Origin: 2-02-FULL-43-13 sp043813805
Lineage (GTDB): Bacteria > Patescibacteriota > Minisyncoccia > Minisyncoccales > MHMH01
Direction of reading: 5' to 3'
DNA length: 64,000 bases
NCBI GenBank assembly: GCA_043813805.1
Contig: JBDRKR010000010.1
Location: 1-64,000 of the forward strand
Below are positions 1 to 8,722 of this stretch, one piece after another (within the stretch, counting starts at the first letter, position 1; every line of letters begins with the position of its first letter). Made by a program: the position numbers and the translations under genes. The notes under the pieces were generated by a model. It saw only the letters and a list, made by a program, of their open reading frames with translations. It did no database searches and was not told where the DNA came from.

Positions 1-45
1 ACTATTATTGAGAAATAATTATTGTGGATCCATCGTTAGAAAATT

Positions 46-1512
46 ATGCTTACTAAGTCGGGCTTCATGAATTATATCGAATGCCCCATATACTTGTGGC
101 TTTCGAAACATAGGCCGGATTTAATTCCACCAAATACGCCCGAAAAGGAGCGTATTTTCGCTATGGGTAGGGAGGTTGATGAATTGTCTAAAAAGTTGTT
201 TCCAGAAGGTATAGGGGTCCAGGGCTATAATGAGGAGGGCTGGTCAAATACTCAAAAGACAATGAAGGGTGACGCCAAGGTTTTATTCCAGCCGACTGTT
301 GTTGCAGATCCTCTTACATGTCGAGCTGATATTCTTACAAAGAGCGCGGAAGCTGATGCGTGGGATATTAATGAAGTTAAGATGGCAACAACTGTTAAAA
401 AAGATTACCCTTATGACGTTGGGTTTCAACGTATCTGTTTTGAGAACGCCGGTATAAAAATCGGCCGTACCAATCTTGTTCATATCAATAGAGATTATAT
501 TCGTCATGGCGAAATAGAGCTAGATAAACTATTTATATCAGAAGACATTACCAAAGAAGTCAATGAAAAGCTGCCGAAAATAAAAGAGGAGATTGAAAAG
601 GCGCTTGAGGTTATGGGGCGAAACAGTGAGCCAGACTTACAGTTAATTGAAGGTTGCAGCAATCCTAAACGCTGCGATTATATAAAATACTATTGCGAAG
701 GGATTCCCGGAGTAGACTTGATTGCCAGCAAGATTCCGCCAAAGCATCTCCTGGCGCTGCTTAAACGAAAGATATTAAGCCCTGAAAAAATATCTCCTGA
801 TCTATTAAAATCTATCGGTTATGAACCGGAAACAAAATTCACAAAAATAGATGTTTCGGCAATCCACAAAGAATTTAATAAATTGCAGTACCCATTATAT
901 TTTCTTGATTACGAAACATATGGACCAGCGATCCCACCGTTTGATGGCACAAGACCGTATCAAAATATACCGTTTCAATATTCTTTGATGATAAAAGAGA
1001 GTTCGACTGCGCCCGTGCGACACATTGAATTTCTCATGCGCAATTTCGAAAATCCTGTATCAGCACTTCTATCTCAACTCAAGCGCGACCTTGGGCCCAA
1101 GGGAAGCGTTATTGTGTGGTTTGCTCCATTTGAAGCCGGATGTAATAAAGAGATGGCTCAGATGGAGCCCAGATACGCTGATTTTTTAAAGTCCGTGAAT
1201 AACCGAATATTCGACCTGATGCTGATTTTCCAATTTAAAAACCAGATGTATATTAAAAATGAGTTTCAGGAATTAGCATCGTTAAAAATAGTTCTTCCCG
1301 TGCTTTGCCCCGAGCTTTCTTATGATTCTCTTGCTATTCGTGAGGGCGGGGAAGCCTCGGCCAGCTGGCCAGCTTTTACAAGCGATAAAACATCAGTAGA
1401 AGAAAAACTGCAGCTAGAGAAAAATATGCTAGCTTATTGCAAGCGTGATACCGAAGCCATGATTGGTATTCTGAACCGCGTGCTCGAAGAAATAAAAATC
1501 GTAGAAAAATAA
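46..1512 (+). CDS. DUF2779 protein: Cas4-like PD-(D/E)XK nuclease fused to DEDD-type exonuclease fold
   Basis: This 488-residue protein appears to join two nuclease folds. The N-terminal half has a Cas4-like layout: a lone Cys13 (YIECP), Asp95, an E110-V-K112 motif, then a Cys trio near residues 207-221 (GCSNPKRC...YYC) that could complete a 4Fe-4S cluster. The C-terminal half carries the DUF2779 signature (YFLDYETYGPAIPPF), whose D-x-E resembles the first motif of DnaQ-like exonucleases. No Shine-Dalgarno precedes the ATG. It sits 3 bp upstream of a glycosylase-like gene, which suggests a DNA-processing pair. Family assignment is firm; the activity is inferred from motifs only. Confidence 0.8.
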   Translation: MLTKSGFMNYIECPIYLWLSKHRPDLIPPNTPEKERIFAMGREVDELSKKLFPEGIGVQGYNEEGWSNTQKTMKGDAKVLFQPTVVADPLTCRADILTKSAEADAWDINEVKMATTVKKDYPYDVGFQRICFENAGIKIGRTNLVHINRDYIRHGEIELDKLFISEDITKEVNEKLPKIKEEIEKALEVMGRNSEPDLQLIEGCSNPKRCDYIKYYCEGIPGVDLIASKIPPKHLLALLKRKILSPEKISPDLLKSIGYEPETKFTKIDVSAIHKEFNKLQYPLYFLDYETYGPAIPPFDGTRPYQNIPFQYSLMIKESSTAPVRHIEFLMRNFENPVSALLSQLKRDLGPKGSVIVWFAPFEAGCNKEMAQMEPRYADFLKSVNNRIFDLMLIFQFKNQMYIKNEFQELASLKIVLPVLCPELSYDSLAIREGGEASASWPAFTSDKTSVEEKLQLEKNMLAYCKRDTEAMIGILNRVLEEIKIVEK

Positions 1513-1515
1513 AAA

Positions 1516-2268
1516 ATGAAAAAAATAAGCGAATTAGCAAAACTTTTTGTTGAATATAAAACTTATCCACAAATTCGCTATAATGATTGTTCGCCGGTAA
1601 GAGCTTTTCAAAGAATGTTTCCAGAAAATCATTACAGCAAAGGCTTGGAAACGTTCCTTTCTTATCAAGATTATGAACCTGGTCAAAGAGGTGCGGATTT
1701 GCCTTGGTGGGGTAGAAAGTTTTTTACTAAACAAACAGCTTTTCGCACCTTGATAATAGGTCAAGATTCCCTAACTAAAGACGCAAGAAGCATTGTTTTT
1801 TTTACTCATCTCATGCCTGTTATAGACAATAAAATTAAATATAAAGAATATACTGATCAATTAGACACCAAAAAGCCATTTACATTTGATAGTTGGAACA
1901 AAATAAAAACTCAACTAATTAAATGGAATATAGATTTTGATTTTCTATATATTACCGATGCTGCGAAAGTTTACAAAAAAGGTTCTTGGAAAGATAGGGA
2001 TTTTGATAAGCAAAAAAGTAAGGAATTATTGGAAGCCGAAATAGAGTTCTGCAATCCAAACTTGATTATTCTTCTGGGGACATTGCCACTATGTCTTTTA
2101 GATAAAACTAAAAATTACGCTTCTGTAATTGAGAACGGAAAACCGCTTTTGATTAGGGGTAGGAAATACGTTGTTTCCCCCTTTTTAATTGGCAATGGTC
2201 CTACGCAACCAAATTTTAAAAGACGATTAGAGATGGCCACGAGTCTGATTAAAAGATTTAAAACATAA
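1516..2268 (+). CDS. Uracil-DNA glycosylase superfamily-like protein
   Basis: A 250-residue soluble protein. The segment LIIGQDSLTKDA (about residues 77-88) looks like the water-activating GQD motif of uracil-DNA glycosylases. NPNLIILLG near residue 176 matches the central strand of the fold, and VVSPFLIGNGP near the C-terminus occupies the place of the HPS loop but lacks the His. It follows the DUF2779 gene by 3 bp and is probably co-transcribed with it. The missing canonical HPS and the divergent motif 1 make substrate prediction unsafe. A relative in the UDG superfamily is likely; a base-excision function is inference. Confidence 0.55.
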   Translation: MKKISELAKLFVEYKTYPQIRYNDCSPVRAFQRMFPENHYSKGLETFLSYQDYEPGQRGADLPWWGRKFFTKQTAFRTLIIGQDSLTKDARSIVFFTHLMPVIDNKIKYKEYTDQLDTKKPFTFDSWNKIKTQLIKWNIDFDFLYITDAAKVYKKGSWKDRDFDKQKSKELLEAEIEFCNPNLIILLGTLPLCLLDKTKNYASVIENGKPLLIRGRKYVVSPFLIGNGPTQPNFKRRLEMATSLIKRFKT

Positions 2269-2325
2269 ATATAAGCCCGTAAGGATCGTAGACCAACGCA
2301 TATCCGGGACCGAGAAACTCCAAAG

Positions 2326-2348
2326 AATCGCCATTTCGGCGGTTTTTT
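2326..2348 (+). terminator. Intrinsic terminator
   Basis: CGCC and GGCG arms around ATTTC are followed by six T. It closes the DUF2779/UDG-like operon. The spacer 2269-2457 otherwise holds only the DUF5320 promoter. Confidence 0.7.
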
Positions 2349-2367
2349 AATTGAGGATAGTCGGGTA

Positions 2368-2396
2368 TTGACACGGCATAGTTATGGGTGTATATT
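2368..2396 (+). promoter_or_regulatory. Sigma-70-type promoter for DUF5320
   Basis: TTGACA (2368-2373), a 17-nt spacer and TATATT (2391-2396). The ATG at 2458 follows a leader of about 55 nt. Confidence 0.65.
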
Positions 2397-2457
2397 CATA
2401 ATAGAGGGGAATGGTAAACGGTCGCCCCTCATTAATAAAGATCAATCGTCAAAAACT

Positions 2458-2697
2458 ATGCCAAAATACGACAAAACCGGCCCCATGGGCTTAGGTTCTC
2501 GTACCGGATGGGGAATGGGCCCTTGCGGTGGCGGAATGGGTTTCAGAAGGGGATGCGGACGAGGCTTCGGAAGATTTTGGAGATTCGGTTCTCAAATAAC
2601 CGAAAAGGAAGAAAAAGAAGCATTAAAAGAAGAAGCCAAATCTCTGGAAGAAGAATTGGCGGCTGTCAAAACTAGGCTTGCCGAACTGAAGGATTAG
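2458..2697 (+). CDS. DUF5320 family protein
   Basis: A 79-residue protein beginning MPKYDKTGPMGLGSRTGWG, with the Gly/Arg/Cys-rich head (GPCGGGMGFRRGCGRGFGRF) and the acidic-basic coiled-coil tail (EKEEKEALKEEAKSLEEEL) that define DUF5320. I chose the ATG at 2458 because the family motif starts there; the longer in-frame extension to 2368 would overlap the promoter. The family often sits beside DUF134 and NifB/NifX-like iron-molybdenum cofactor proteins in anaerobes, and a DUF134 gene follows here. Its biochemical role is unknown. Confidence 0.8.
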   Translation: MPKYDKTGPMGLGSRTGWGMGPCGGGMGFRRGCGRGFGRFWRFGSQITEKEEKEALKEEAKSLEEELAAVKTRLAELKD

Positions 2698-2713
2698 GTT
2701 AAAATAATTAAAT

Positions 2714-2989
2714 ATGGTCAGACCGCGACTCTGCCGAAGAATTAGATTCAATCCGAACATAACCTACTTTAAGCCTCAAGGAGTACCAATGAGGCTTTTA
2801 GAGGTGGTGGAATTGACTGCCGAGGAAGCAGAGGCTTTGAGATTGAGAAACATCAAAGACTTGGAACAAGAAGAGGCGGCCAAAAAAATGGACACCTCCC
2901 AGAGTACTTTTCAGAGAATTTTGTCTTCGGCCTATAAAAAAATTACTGAAGCCTTAATAGAAGGAAAAGCGATAAAAATAGTAAAATAA
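2714..2989 (+). CDS. DUF134 helix-turn-helix protein
   Basis: A 91-residue DUF134 protein. The N-terminal segment MVRPRLCRRIRFNPNITYFK and the sigma-4-like helix-turn-helix (EAEALRLRNIKDLEQEEAAK followed by MDTSQSTFQRIL) are typical. It follows DUF5320 by 16 bp, matching the pairing seen in other anaerobes. Probably a small DNA-binding regulator; its target is not visible. Confidence 0.85.
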   Translation: MVRPRLCRRIRFNPNITYFKPQGVPMRLLEVVELTAEEAEALRLRNIKDLEQEEAAKKMDTSQSTFQRILSSAYKKITEALIEGKAIKIVK

Positions 2990-2990
2990 A

Positions 2991-3019
2991 TGGACTTTTT
3001 TATAAATATCTGCTATTTT
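2991..3019 (+). promoter_or_regulatory. Promoter of sigma factor/MacAB operon
   Basis: TGGACT, a 17-nt spacer and TATTTT (3014-3019). The ATG lies only 8 nt after the -10, so the transcript is probably leaderless. Confidence 0.5.
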
Positions 3020-3027
3020 ATAGGCGC

Positions 3028-3558
3028 ATGGATTGTTCGGATCAACAACTTATAACTAACTATTTCGCCGGTGACGATGAGGCGTTAGAGGTTTTAATTA
3101 AGCGGTATTTAAAGCCGATTTTCGGTTTTACCTATCGATATGTCGGGAATTATCAGGAAGCCGAAGATATTACGCAAGAGGTTTTTATTAAAGTCTGGCG
3201 GAATCTTAAAAAATTCGACCGAAACAGAAGCTTCAAAACATGGATTTTTGCCATCGCAAAAAATACAGCTTTCGATCATCTCAAAAAGAAAAAAGCGATA
3301 CCGTTCTCTAATTTTGAAAACGAAAAAGGTGAAAATTCGTTGATTAATAAATTGGCAGATTTCATCATCCCGCCGAAGGAACCTCTGCTGGGCATGGCCG
3401 TGGAGAAATTACCGTCTAAATATCGCACGACATTGTCTTTGCACTATAACGATCAATTTACTTTCCGGGAGATAGCCGAAACTATCGGAGAATCTATCAA
3501 TACGGTAAAAAGCAGGCACAGGCGAGGTATATCCTTATTAAAAAAGCTTCTTGCCTGA
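3028..3558 (+). CDS. ECF-type RNA polymerase sigma factor
   Basis: A 176-residue sigma-70 family protein. Region 2 includes the core-binding and -10-recognition segment (ADED-like EAEDITQEVFIKVW at about residues 48-61, then SFKTWIFAIAKNTAFDHLKK). Region 4 has the helix-turn-helix FTFREIAETIGESINTVKSR near residues 141-160. Length and two-domain layout fit ECF sigma factors. It heads a run of genes encoding a membrane protein and a MacAB exporter, so it probably controls that envelope-stress set. It ends with TGA. Confidence 0.9.
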   Translation: MDCSDQQLITNYFAGDDEALEVLIKRYLKPIFGFTYRYVGNYQEAEDITQEVFIKVWRNLKKFDRNRSFKTWIFAIAKNTAFDHLKKKKAIPFSNFENEKGENSLINKLADFIIPPKEPLLGMAVEKLPSKYRTTLSLHYNDQFTFREIAETIGESINTVKSRHRRGISLLKKLLA

Positions 3559-3603
3559 ATGCACCAAAACGCATAGCTTAGTCGTATTAGTAATATAGAG
3601 GCT

Positions 3604-4026
3604 ATGCGCAATGATTTTGAAAAAGCTTTATTGCATTCTGAACCCGCAGAACCGCCCGCGGGTCTTTTTGATAGGATAATTCTGGCGATTAAAAGAGAGC
3701 AGGAATTACGGCGCACGAGGAGACTGGTATTCGGTTTTGCCGGTCTTTTGGTTGTTTCTTTTGCAGCCGTTCCTTTTTCCTGGAATATGCTCGTAAATCA
3801 GATAGAAAGCTCCGGAATCTCTTATTTCATTTCCGCGGCTGTCGGCGATTTGGGCACCTTTTTTTCGCTTTGGCAGGATTTCAGTTTAGCTGTTCTTGAA
3901 TCACTGCCCCTGACGGGAATGATAGCTTTTGCCGCGAGCCTGGGGATTGCCGTTTTCACCCTAAGGTTATTTCTTTATAGAAAGAGATTATTATTAAATT
4001 ATTTAATTTCATATGAATATAAATAA
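3604..4026 (+). CDS. Membrane protein, candidate anti-sigma factor
   Basis: A 140-residue protein with a soluble N-terminus of about 40 residues, then hydrophobic stretches at about residues 41-62 and 100-125. It lies 45 bp after the ECF sigma gene and overlaps the next gene by 14 bp. A short cytoplasmic head plus membrane segments directly after an ECF sigma gene is the usual arrangement for an anti-sigma factor. No zinc-binding HxxxCxxC motif is visible, so that role rests on position alone. Confidence 0.5.
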   Translation: MRNDFEKALLHSEPAEPPAGLFDRIILAIKREQELRRTRRLVFGFAGLLVVSFAAVPFSWNMLVNQIESSGISYFISAAVGDLGTFFSLWQDFSLAVLESLPLTGMIAFAASLGIAVFTLRLFLYRKRLLLNYLISYEYK

Positions 4027-4519
4027 AGACGTACTCAAATGGGTCATTATCGGATTGGCTGGTTTCGTAGTGGTCGGCTTGATATTCGGAGCTGGGATGT
4101 TTGTCGGCGGGTTGAAAGCAAAATTTTCCTACCGATGGGCGGAAAGTTATCATCAAAACTTTGCCGGGCCTCGGGGCGGGTTTATCGGTAATTGGCAAAA
4201 AGCCCTTCCTATGCCGGGAGATTTTATTGAAGGCCACGGCGCCTTTGGCGAAATCATCGAGTTGCAAGATGCCGGTTTTGTTATTAAGGGCAGAGAAGAC
4301 GTGGAGAAGATAATCGTGACCACTAAAGATACAGTGGTTACGAAAGGAAGAGAAACCGTTAAAAATGGCCTGAAGGTTGGCGACAGCGTGGTAATCATCG
4401 GTTCGCCAAATGAAGAAGGTCAGATTGAGGCAAAGCTTATACGCGTTTTCCCCGATTTTAATTTAGAGTTAAAAGGTCAACCCATGCCCTATAAAGGTCC
4501 TCGGGTTCCATTATTTTAA
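4013..4519 (+). CDS. Membrane-anchored DUF5666-like protein
   Basis: A 168-residue protein with one N-terminal transmembrane helix (VIIGLAGFVVVGLIFGAGMF) and an exported domain. The C-terminal 80 residues (GAFGEIIELQDAGFVIKG, then KVGDSVVIIGSPNEEG) follow the beta-barrel pattern of DUF5666-like proteins. Its start lies inside the preceding gene (14-bp overlap), so the two are translationally coupled. A second protein of the same layout ends the operon at 8156-8608. Function unknown; an envelope accessory to the exporter is inference. Confidence 0.6.
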   Translation: MNINKDVLKWVIIGLAGFVVVGLIFGAGMFVGGLKAKFSYRWAESYHQNFAGPRGGFIGNWQKALPMPGDFIEGHGAFGEIIELQDAGFVIKGREDVEKIIVTTKDTVVTKGRETVKNGLKVGDSVVIIGSPNEEGQIEAKLIRVFPDFNLELKGQPMPYKGPRVPLF

Positions 4520-4534
4520 TTAATTTATAAATCA

Positions 4535-6238
4535 ATGGTTGCAAAAATGTTCAAAAAAATCTTTCAGCATAAATTTATAACAATAATAGTTTTAACATTG
4601 CTCGCTTTCGGATTTTATTTCGGCAATAAAGCCATCAATAGCAATAGCGGGGAACTGCGCTATGCTTTGGCGCAGGTTTCAAGGGGCACTTTGATTTCTT
4701 CGGTTTCCGGCTCGGGCCAGATTGCCGTTGTGGATCAGATTGACATTAAACCGAAAGTTTCAGGAAACATCACGGCCATTTATATTGCTAAAGACCAGAG
4801 CGTTAAAGGCGGCCAGCTTATTGCGGTTCTGGATTCTAAAGATGCGGAAAGATCGGTTCGCGACGCTCAAACCGCCCTGGATAAGGCACAGCGCGATTTA
4901 GCCGATGTAAAAGAAAGCTACCAGGAAATTGAAATAGACGCCGGGAACTCTTTGAGAACAGCTTATGAGGACGGCTATAGTTCAGTTTCCACTGCCTTCT
5001 TCAAATTATCCGATTACATGAAAGATTTAAAAGACGTATTGGGGACCGAAAGCGCCGCGACAGAATACATTACTGGATACGAACTTGTTTTAGGCAGAGA
5101 CTCTCTTTTTATTCAAAAATTTCTTGATGATTACTACAAAGCCAATGATCTTTTCAATAAAAACTTCGCATTTTTCAGAACCGTTTTCCAGAATAACGAT
5201 TCAGATACCATCTATAAACTGATAAGCGATACCATTGATACCACCAAAGCAATTTCCCAAGCGCTGGAGAGCGCTCGCCATATGTATGATGCCGCGGTTA
5301 TGAACGAGAGCTATAAAAAACTTACTATCGCTTCCCAGATTGATAAAATGCAGCCAAAAATTGAAAGCGATGTTTCTTCCGTTTACTCCAATATAAGCTC
5401 AATCCAGCGGATTAAAGATTCCATTGACGATACCAATAAGAATACTCCCAAGAATGTTGAGAACGCCCGATTAGCTGTCGAGTCCGCCCAAAATGCCGTT
5501 ACCCAAAAAGAAGAAGCTCTTTCCGACGCCAAAGAAAAATTAGACGAGTATAATATCCGTGCTCCTTTTTCGGGAAGTATAGCCTCGATAAACGACAAAA
5601 TCAAAATAGATGATGCGGTTTCTTCGGGAACCGTGCTGGCTACTCTGATTACCAAGCAAAAAATAGCCCAGATTTCTCTCAACGAAATTGATGCGGCAAA
5701 AGTGAAGGTCGGCCAAAAGGTAACTCTTACTTTTGATGCCCTTCCCGACGTAAGTATTACTGGTAAAGTTATGGAGGTTGATACCGTGGGAACTGCCTCT
5801 CAGGGCGTAGTCAGCTACGGAGTTAAAATTGCCCTTGATTCCGGTGAAGATACGGTTAAACCCGGCTATAGCGTTACAGCCGACATAATTACCGACGCTA
5901 AACAGGATGTTTTAGTTTTACCGAACGGCGCAATTAAATCCCAGGGAGATTCTTATTACGTTGAATTGGTTGATGCAAATGCGGACAGCCAGCTTACTCA
6001 GCAATTGTTGGCTAATGTTTCAGGAACGATTTTACAGAACCCCCCGAATACGCAGCAGGTGGAAGTGGGACTCTCGGATGACGTTTCCACCGAAATTATT
6101 TCCGGCCTTAAAGAGGGCGACATAGTTGTTGCTTCGACAATCAATTCGAATCAAACCCAGGCTGCCAGCCAAACTCAAGGAACTCAGAGCTTCCAAATGC
6201 CGGGAATGAGCGGTCAAATAAGAACCTTCAGCAGGTAA
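4535..6238 (+). CDS. macA: MacA/HlyD-type membrane fusion protein
   Basis: A 567-residue periplasmic adaptor. It has an N-terminal membrane anchor, then a biotinyl-lipoyl-like half (VSGNITAIYIAKDQSVKGGQ), a long alpha-helical hairpin of about 250 residues, the second lipoyl half (IRAPFSGSIASINDKIKIDD) and a beta-barrel (GQKVTLTFDALPDVSITGKV). The hairpin is longer than in typical MacA. The C-terminal 30 residues are Gln/Ser/Thr-rich. An alternative ATG lies at 4547. It precedes the ATPase and permease genes and should link them into a tripartite-like exporter; no outer-membrane partner is present. Confidence 0.85.
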   Translation: MVAKMFKKIFQHKFITIIVLTLLAFGFYFGNKAINSNSGELRYALAQVSRGTLISSVSGSGQIAVVDQIDIKPKVSGNITAIYIAKDQSVKGGQLIAVLDSKDAERSVRDAQTALDKAQRDLADVKESYQEIEIDAGNSLRTAYEDGYSSVSTAFFKLSDYMKDLKDVLGTESAATEYITGYELVLGRDSLFIQKFLDDYYKANDLFNKNFAFFRTVFQNNDSDTIYKLISDTIDTTKAISQALESARHMYDAAVMNESYKKLTIASQIDKMQPKIESDVSSVYSNISSIQRIKDSIDDTNKNTPKNVENARLAVESAQNAVTQKEEALSDAKEKLDEYNIRAPFSGSIASINDKIKIDDAVSSGTVLATLITKQKIAQISLNEIDAAKVKVGQKVTLTFDALPDVSITGKVMEVDTVGTASQGVVSYGVKIALDSGEDTVKPGYSVTADIITDAKQDVLVLPNGAIKSQGDSYYVELVDANADSQLTQQLLANVSGTILQNPPNTQQVEVGLSDDVSTEIISGLKEGDIVVASTINSNQTQAASQTQGTQSFQMPGMSGQIRTFSR

Positions 6239-6244
6239 ATTAAA

Positions 6245-6922
6245 ATGCTCGAAGTAAAAAATATAACCAAAGTTTATAAATCCGGCGATGTTGAAACCGA
6301 AGTGCTTAAAGGCGTTTCTTTTTCTATTAACCAGGGCGAATTTGTAGCCATTATGGGGCCATCCGGTTCCGGAAAATCAACCCTGATGCATATTTTAGGG
6401 TGCCTGGATAAGGCAACCTCGGGCCAGTATTTTTTTGAAGGCAAAGACGTTTCCAAACTTTCCGATGATGAGTTGGCCGATATCCGCAAAAAGAAAATCG
6501 GCTTCGTTTTCCAGTCTTTTAATCTTTTGCCCAGAACCATGGTTTTAAGAAACGTCATGCTGCCCCTGGCTTACGCCAATGTTTCTAAGATTGAGCGGGA
6601 GGAAATTGCCAAAAAATCTTTAATGAGCGTAGGCTTGGCAGAATCTCATTTTACCCATCTTTCCAATCAGCTTTCCGGCGGAGAAACGCAAAGAGTCGCC
6701 ATTGCCAGAGCTCTGGTAAACGATCCTTCTTTAATCCTGGCGGACGAACCGACTGGGAACCTGGATACTAAAACCGGGGAGATCGTTCTTGAAACTTTCC
6801 AGAGTTTGAATAATCAGGGCCGAACGATTATTTTAATTACTCACGAAAAAAATGTCGCCCAAAAAGCTAAAAGAATAATTTCCATAAGAGACGGTAAAAT
6901 CCTTGAAGATAAACTATGTTAA
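6245..6922 (+). CDS. macB: ABC transporter ATP-binding protein, MacB/LolD type
   Basis: A 225-residue ATPase. Walker A is GPSGSGKST (about residues 38-46), the Q-loop is VFQSFNLLP, the signature is LSGGETQRVAIARAL and Walker B is LILADEPTGNLD, followed by the H-loop TH. The ABC signature has E in place of the usual Q (LSGGE). It lies 6 bp after the adaptor gene and overlaps the permease by 7 bp. It powers the FtsX-type permease for export of peptides, lipids or antibiotics; the substrate is unknown. Confidence 0.9.
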   Translation: MLEVKNITKVYKSGDVETEVLKGVSFSINQGEFVAIMGPSGSGKSTLMHILGCLDKATSGQYFFEGKDVSKLSDDELADIRKKKIGFVFQSFNLLPRTMVLRNVMLPLAYANVSKIEREEIAKKSLMSVGLAESHFTHLSNQLSGGETQRVAIARALVNDPSLILADEPTGNLDTKTGEIVLETFQSLNNQGRTIILITHEKNVAQKAKRIISIRDGKILEDKLC

Positions 6923-8136
6923 TAGCCGATTTATTTGAAGAAACATATTTTGCTATATCTGCCAATAAGGTCAGGTCCGGCCTGACGATTTTAGGCATTG
7001 TTATCGGCATCGGCTCGGTTATCGCCATGATTTCAATAGGCCAGGGAGCGACTGGTTCAATTGAAAGTAGTATTCAATCAATGGGCTCTAATTTAATAAC
7101 CGTATCGCCGGGATTTCAAAGAAGTTTTTCCCAAGTTTCATCCGGCCGGGGTTCGGCTCAAAGTTTAACCATTAAAGACGCTGACGCCATAGCTCAAGAA
7201 GTTCCAAGTGTTGCTGCGGTAGCCCCTGAGGTTTCCCGAAGATATCAGATTGTGGCGAAAGGCCAGAATACGAATACGCAAGTAATTGGAACGGTTGCGG
7301 ATTATCCCATGGTAAAAAATATCGAAATCAGCCAGGGTTCTTTTATCTCCGAGCAGAATGTCCGCTCCTTGTCAAAGGTGGCTGTTTTGGGGCCGACTAC
7401 CCGCGACGATCTTTTCGGAGAAAATGCCAATCCGGTTGGCCAAACCATAAGAATCAACGGCATAAATTTTAAAATAATCGGAGTCACTCAATCTAAAGGA
7501 GGGACTGGTTTTGGCAGTCAGGATGACATGATTTTTATTCCCATAACGACAGCCCAGAAATTTTTAGCCGGTTCCGATTCAGTTTCGACAATCAGCGTGC
7601 AGGCTGAAAGTTCTCAAGCAATGGCCGAGGTTCAAGCCGGAGTCAGCAATCTTCTTTTGCAATTGCACAATATTGCAGACCCTCAATTGGCAGACTTCAG
7701 CGTTATATCCCAGCAAGATATTTTAGCCTCAGCTTCTTCGATAACCAATACAATGACCATTTTACTGGCCGCAATTGCGGGTATTTCTTTAATAGTCGGC
7801 GGCATCGGCATTATGAACATGATGATGACTACGGTAACCGAAAGAACCCGGGAAATCGGCCTCAGAAAAGCAATAGGCGCCAAAAGAAAGGATATCAGCC
7901 TGCAGTTTCTAACGGAAGCGGTGATGCTCACTTTTTTAGGAGGAGCCATCGGAATACTTTTGGGAGCCGGCATCGCTCAGGGGATAACGCTTTTCACCGG
8001 CATGGCCACCAAAATCTCTTTATTTTCAATTATTCTGGCTTTCAGCGTATCGGCCGGCATCGGAATCGGTTTTGGTTATTGGCCGGCCAGTAAGGCAGCC
8101 AAACTTAATCCCATTGAAGCTTTAAGGTATGAATAA
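6916..8136 (+). CDS. ABC transporter permease, MacB/FtsX family
   Basis: A 406-residue permease with the MacB topology: one N-terminal helix (SGLTILGIVIGIGSVIAMIS), a large extracytoplasmic MacB_PCD domain of about 240 residues, then three C-terminal FtsX helices. The motif GGIGIMNMMMTTVTERTREI and GLRKAIGAKRKDI are diagnostic. The extracytoplasmic domain likely contacts the adaptor. Start overlaps the ATPase gene. Confidence 0.9.
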   Translation: MLIADLFEETYFAISANKVRSGLTILGIVIGIGSVIAMISIGQGATGSIESSIQSMGSNLITVSPGFQRSFSQVSSGRGSAQSLTIKDADAIAQEVPSVAAVAPEVSRRYQIVAKGQNTNTQVIGTVADYPMVKNIEISQGSFISEQNVRSLSKVAVLGPTTRDDLFGENANPVGQTIRINGINFKIIGVTQSKGGTGFGSQDDMIFIPITTAQKFLAGSDSVSTISVQAESSQAMAEVQAGVSNLLLQLHNIADPQLADFSVISQQDILASASSITNTMTILLAAIAGISLIVGGIGIMNMMMTTVTERTREIGLRKAIGAKRKDISLQFLTEAVMLTFLGGAIGILLGAGIAQGITLFTGMATKISLFSIILAFSVSAGIGIGFGYWPASKAAKLNPIEALRYE

Positions 8137-8155
8137 TAATTAATATATAAAATAT

Positions 8156-8608
8156 ATGAAAAAAACATTGCCAATTTTTATTGCATTAATATTGGTTGTC
8201 AGCGGAGGAGCTTTTTACGGAGGGATGAAATACCAGCAAAGCAAGAGCTCTCTCGGTAATTTTTCCCGCCAAAATTTCCAGAATTTATCCGAGGAACAGC
8301 GCCAGCAGATGTTTCAGGGAAATGCGGGAGCGAGCCTTGGGCAAGGAATTGGTAGTAGGGGAGCCGGGTCTGGTTTTCTTTCCGGCGAGGTTATTGCTAA
8401 GGATAATCAGAGCTTAACCCTGAAGATGACGGACGGCAGCTCAAAGATTATTTTCTTTTCCGGTTCCACCGAAATATCAAAAACAGCCCAAGGGACAGCA
8501 AATGATATTGAAATTGGCAAACAGATTATGATTACGGGTGAACAAAATTCCGATGGGAGTTATACCGCAAAAACAATCCAGCTTTCTCCGAGTTCCATGA
8601 TGCGGTAG
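8156..8608 (+). CDS. DUF5666-like exported protein
   Basis: A 150-residue protein with an N-terminal signal anchor (LPIFIALILVVSGGAFYGGM), a Gln/Gly-rich linker and a C-terminal barrel-like domain (GEVIAKDNQSLTLKMTDGSS, GKQIMITGEQNSDGSYTAKT). It is the last gene of the sigma-MacAB run and resembles the product of 4013-4519 in layout. Two DUF5666-like proteins bracketing one exporter suggests they are structural or sensing partners, but nothing in the sequence proves it. Confidence 0.6.
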   Translation: MKKTLPIFIALILVVSGGAFYGGMKYQQSKSSLGNFSRQNFQNLSEEQRQQMFQGNAGASLGQGIGSRGAGSGFLSGEVIAKDNQSLTLKMTDGSSKIIFFSGSTEISKTAQGTANDIEIGKQIMITGEQNSDGSYTAKTIQLSPSSMMR

Positions 8609-8682
8609 ATTCAGCGAGAAGATGATTTATACAATCAACCGTTAGTAAACTGAACCTTATTCGGAGCCGAATTCCTGTAATC

Positions 8683-8714
8683 AATCGCCCCAAAAGCGAC
8701 TTTTTTGGTATAAT
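8683..8714 (+). promoter_or_regulatory. Terminator fused to extended -10 promoter
   Basis: A TCGC...GCGA hairpin with six T runs directly into TGGTATAAT (-10 at 8709-8714). The next ATG (8723) lies 8 nt further, with no Shine-Dalgarno. Confidence 0.6.
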
Positions 8715-8722
8715 GAAAATAC

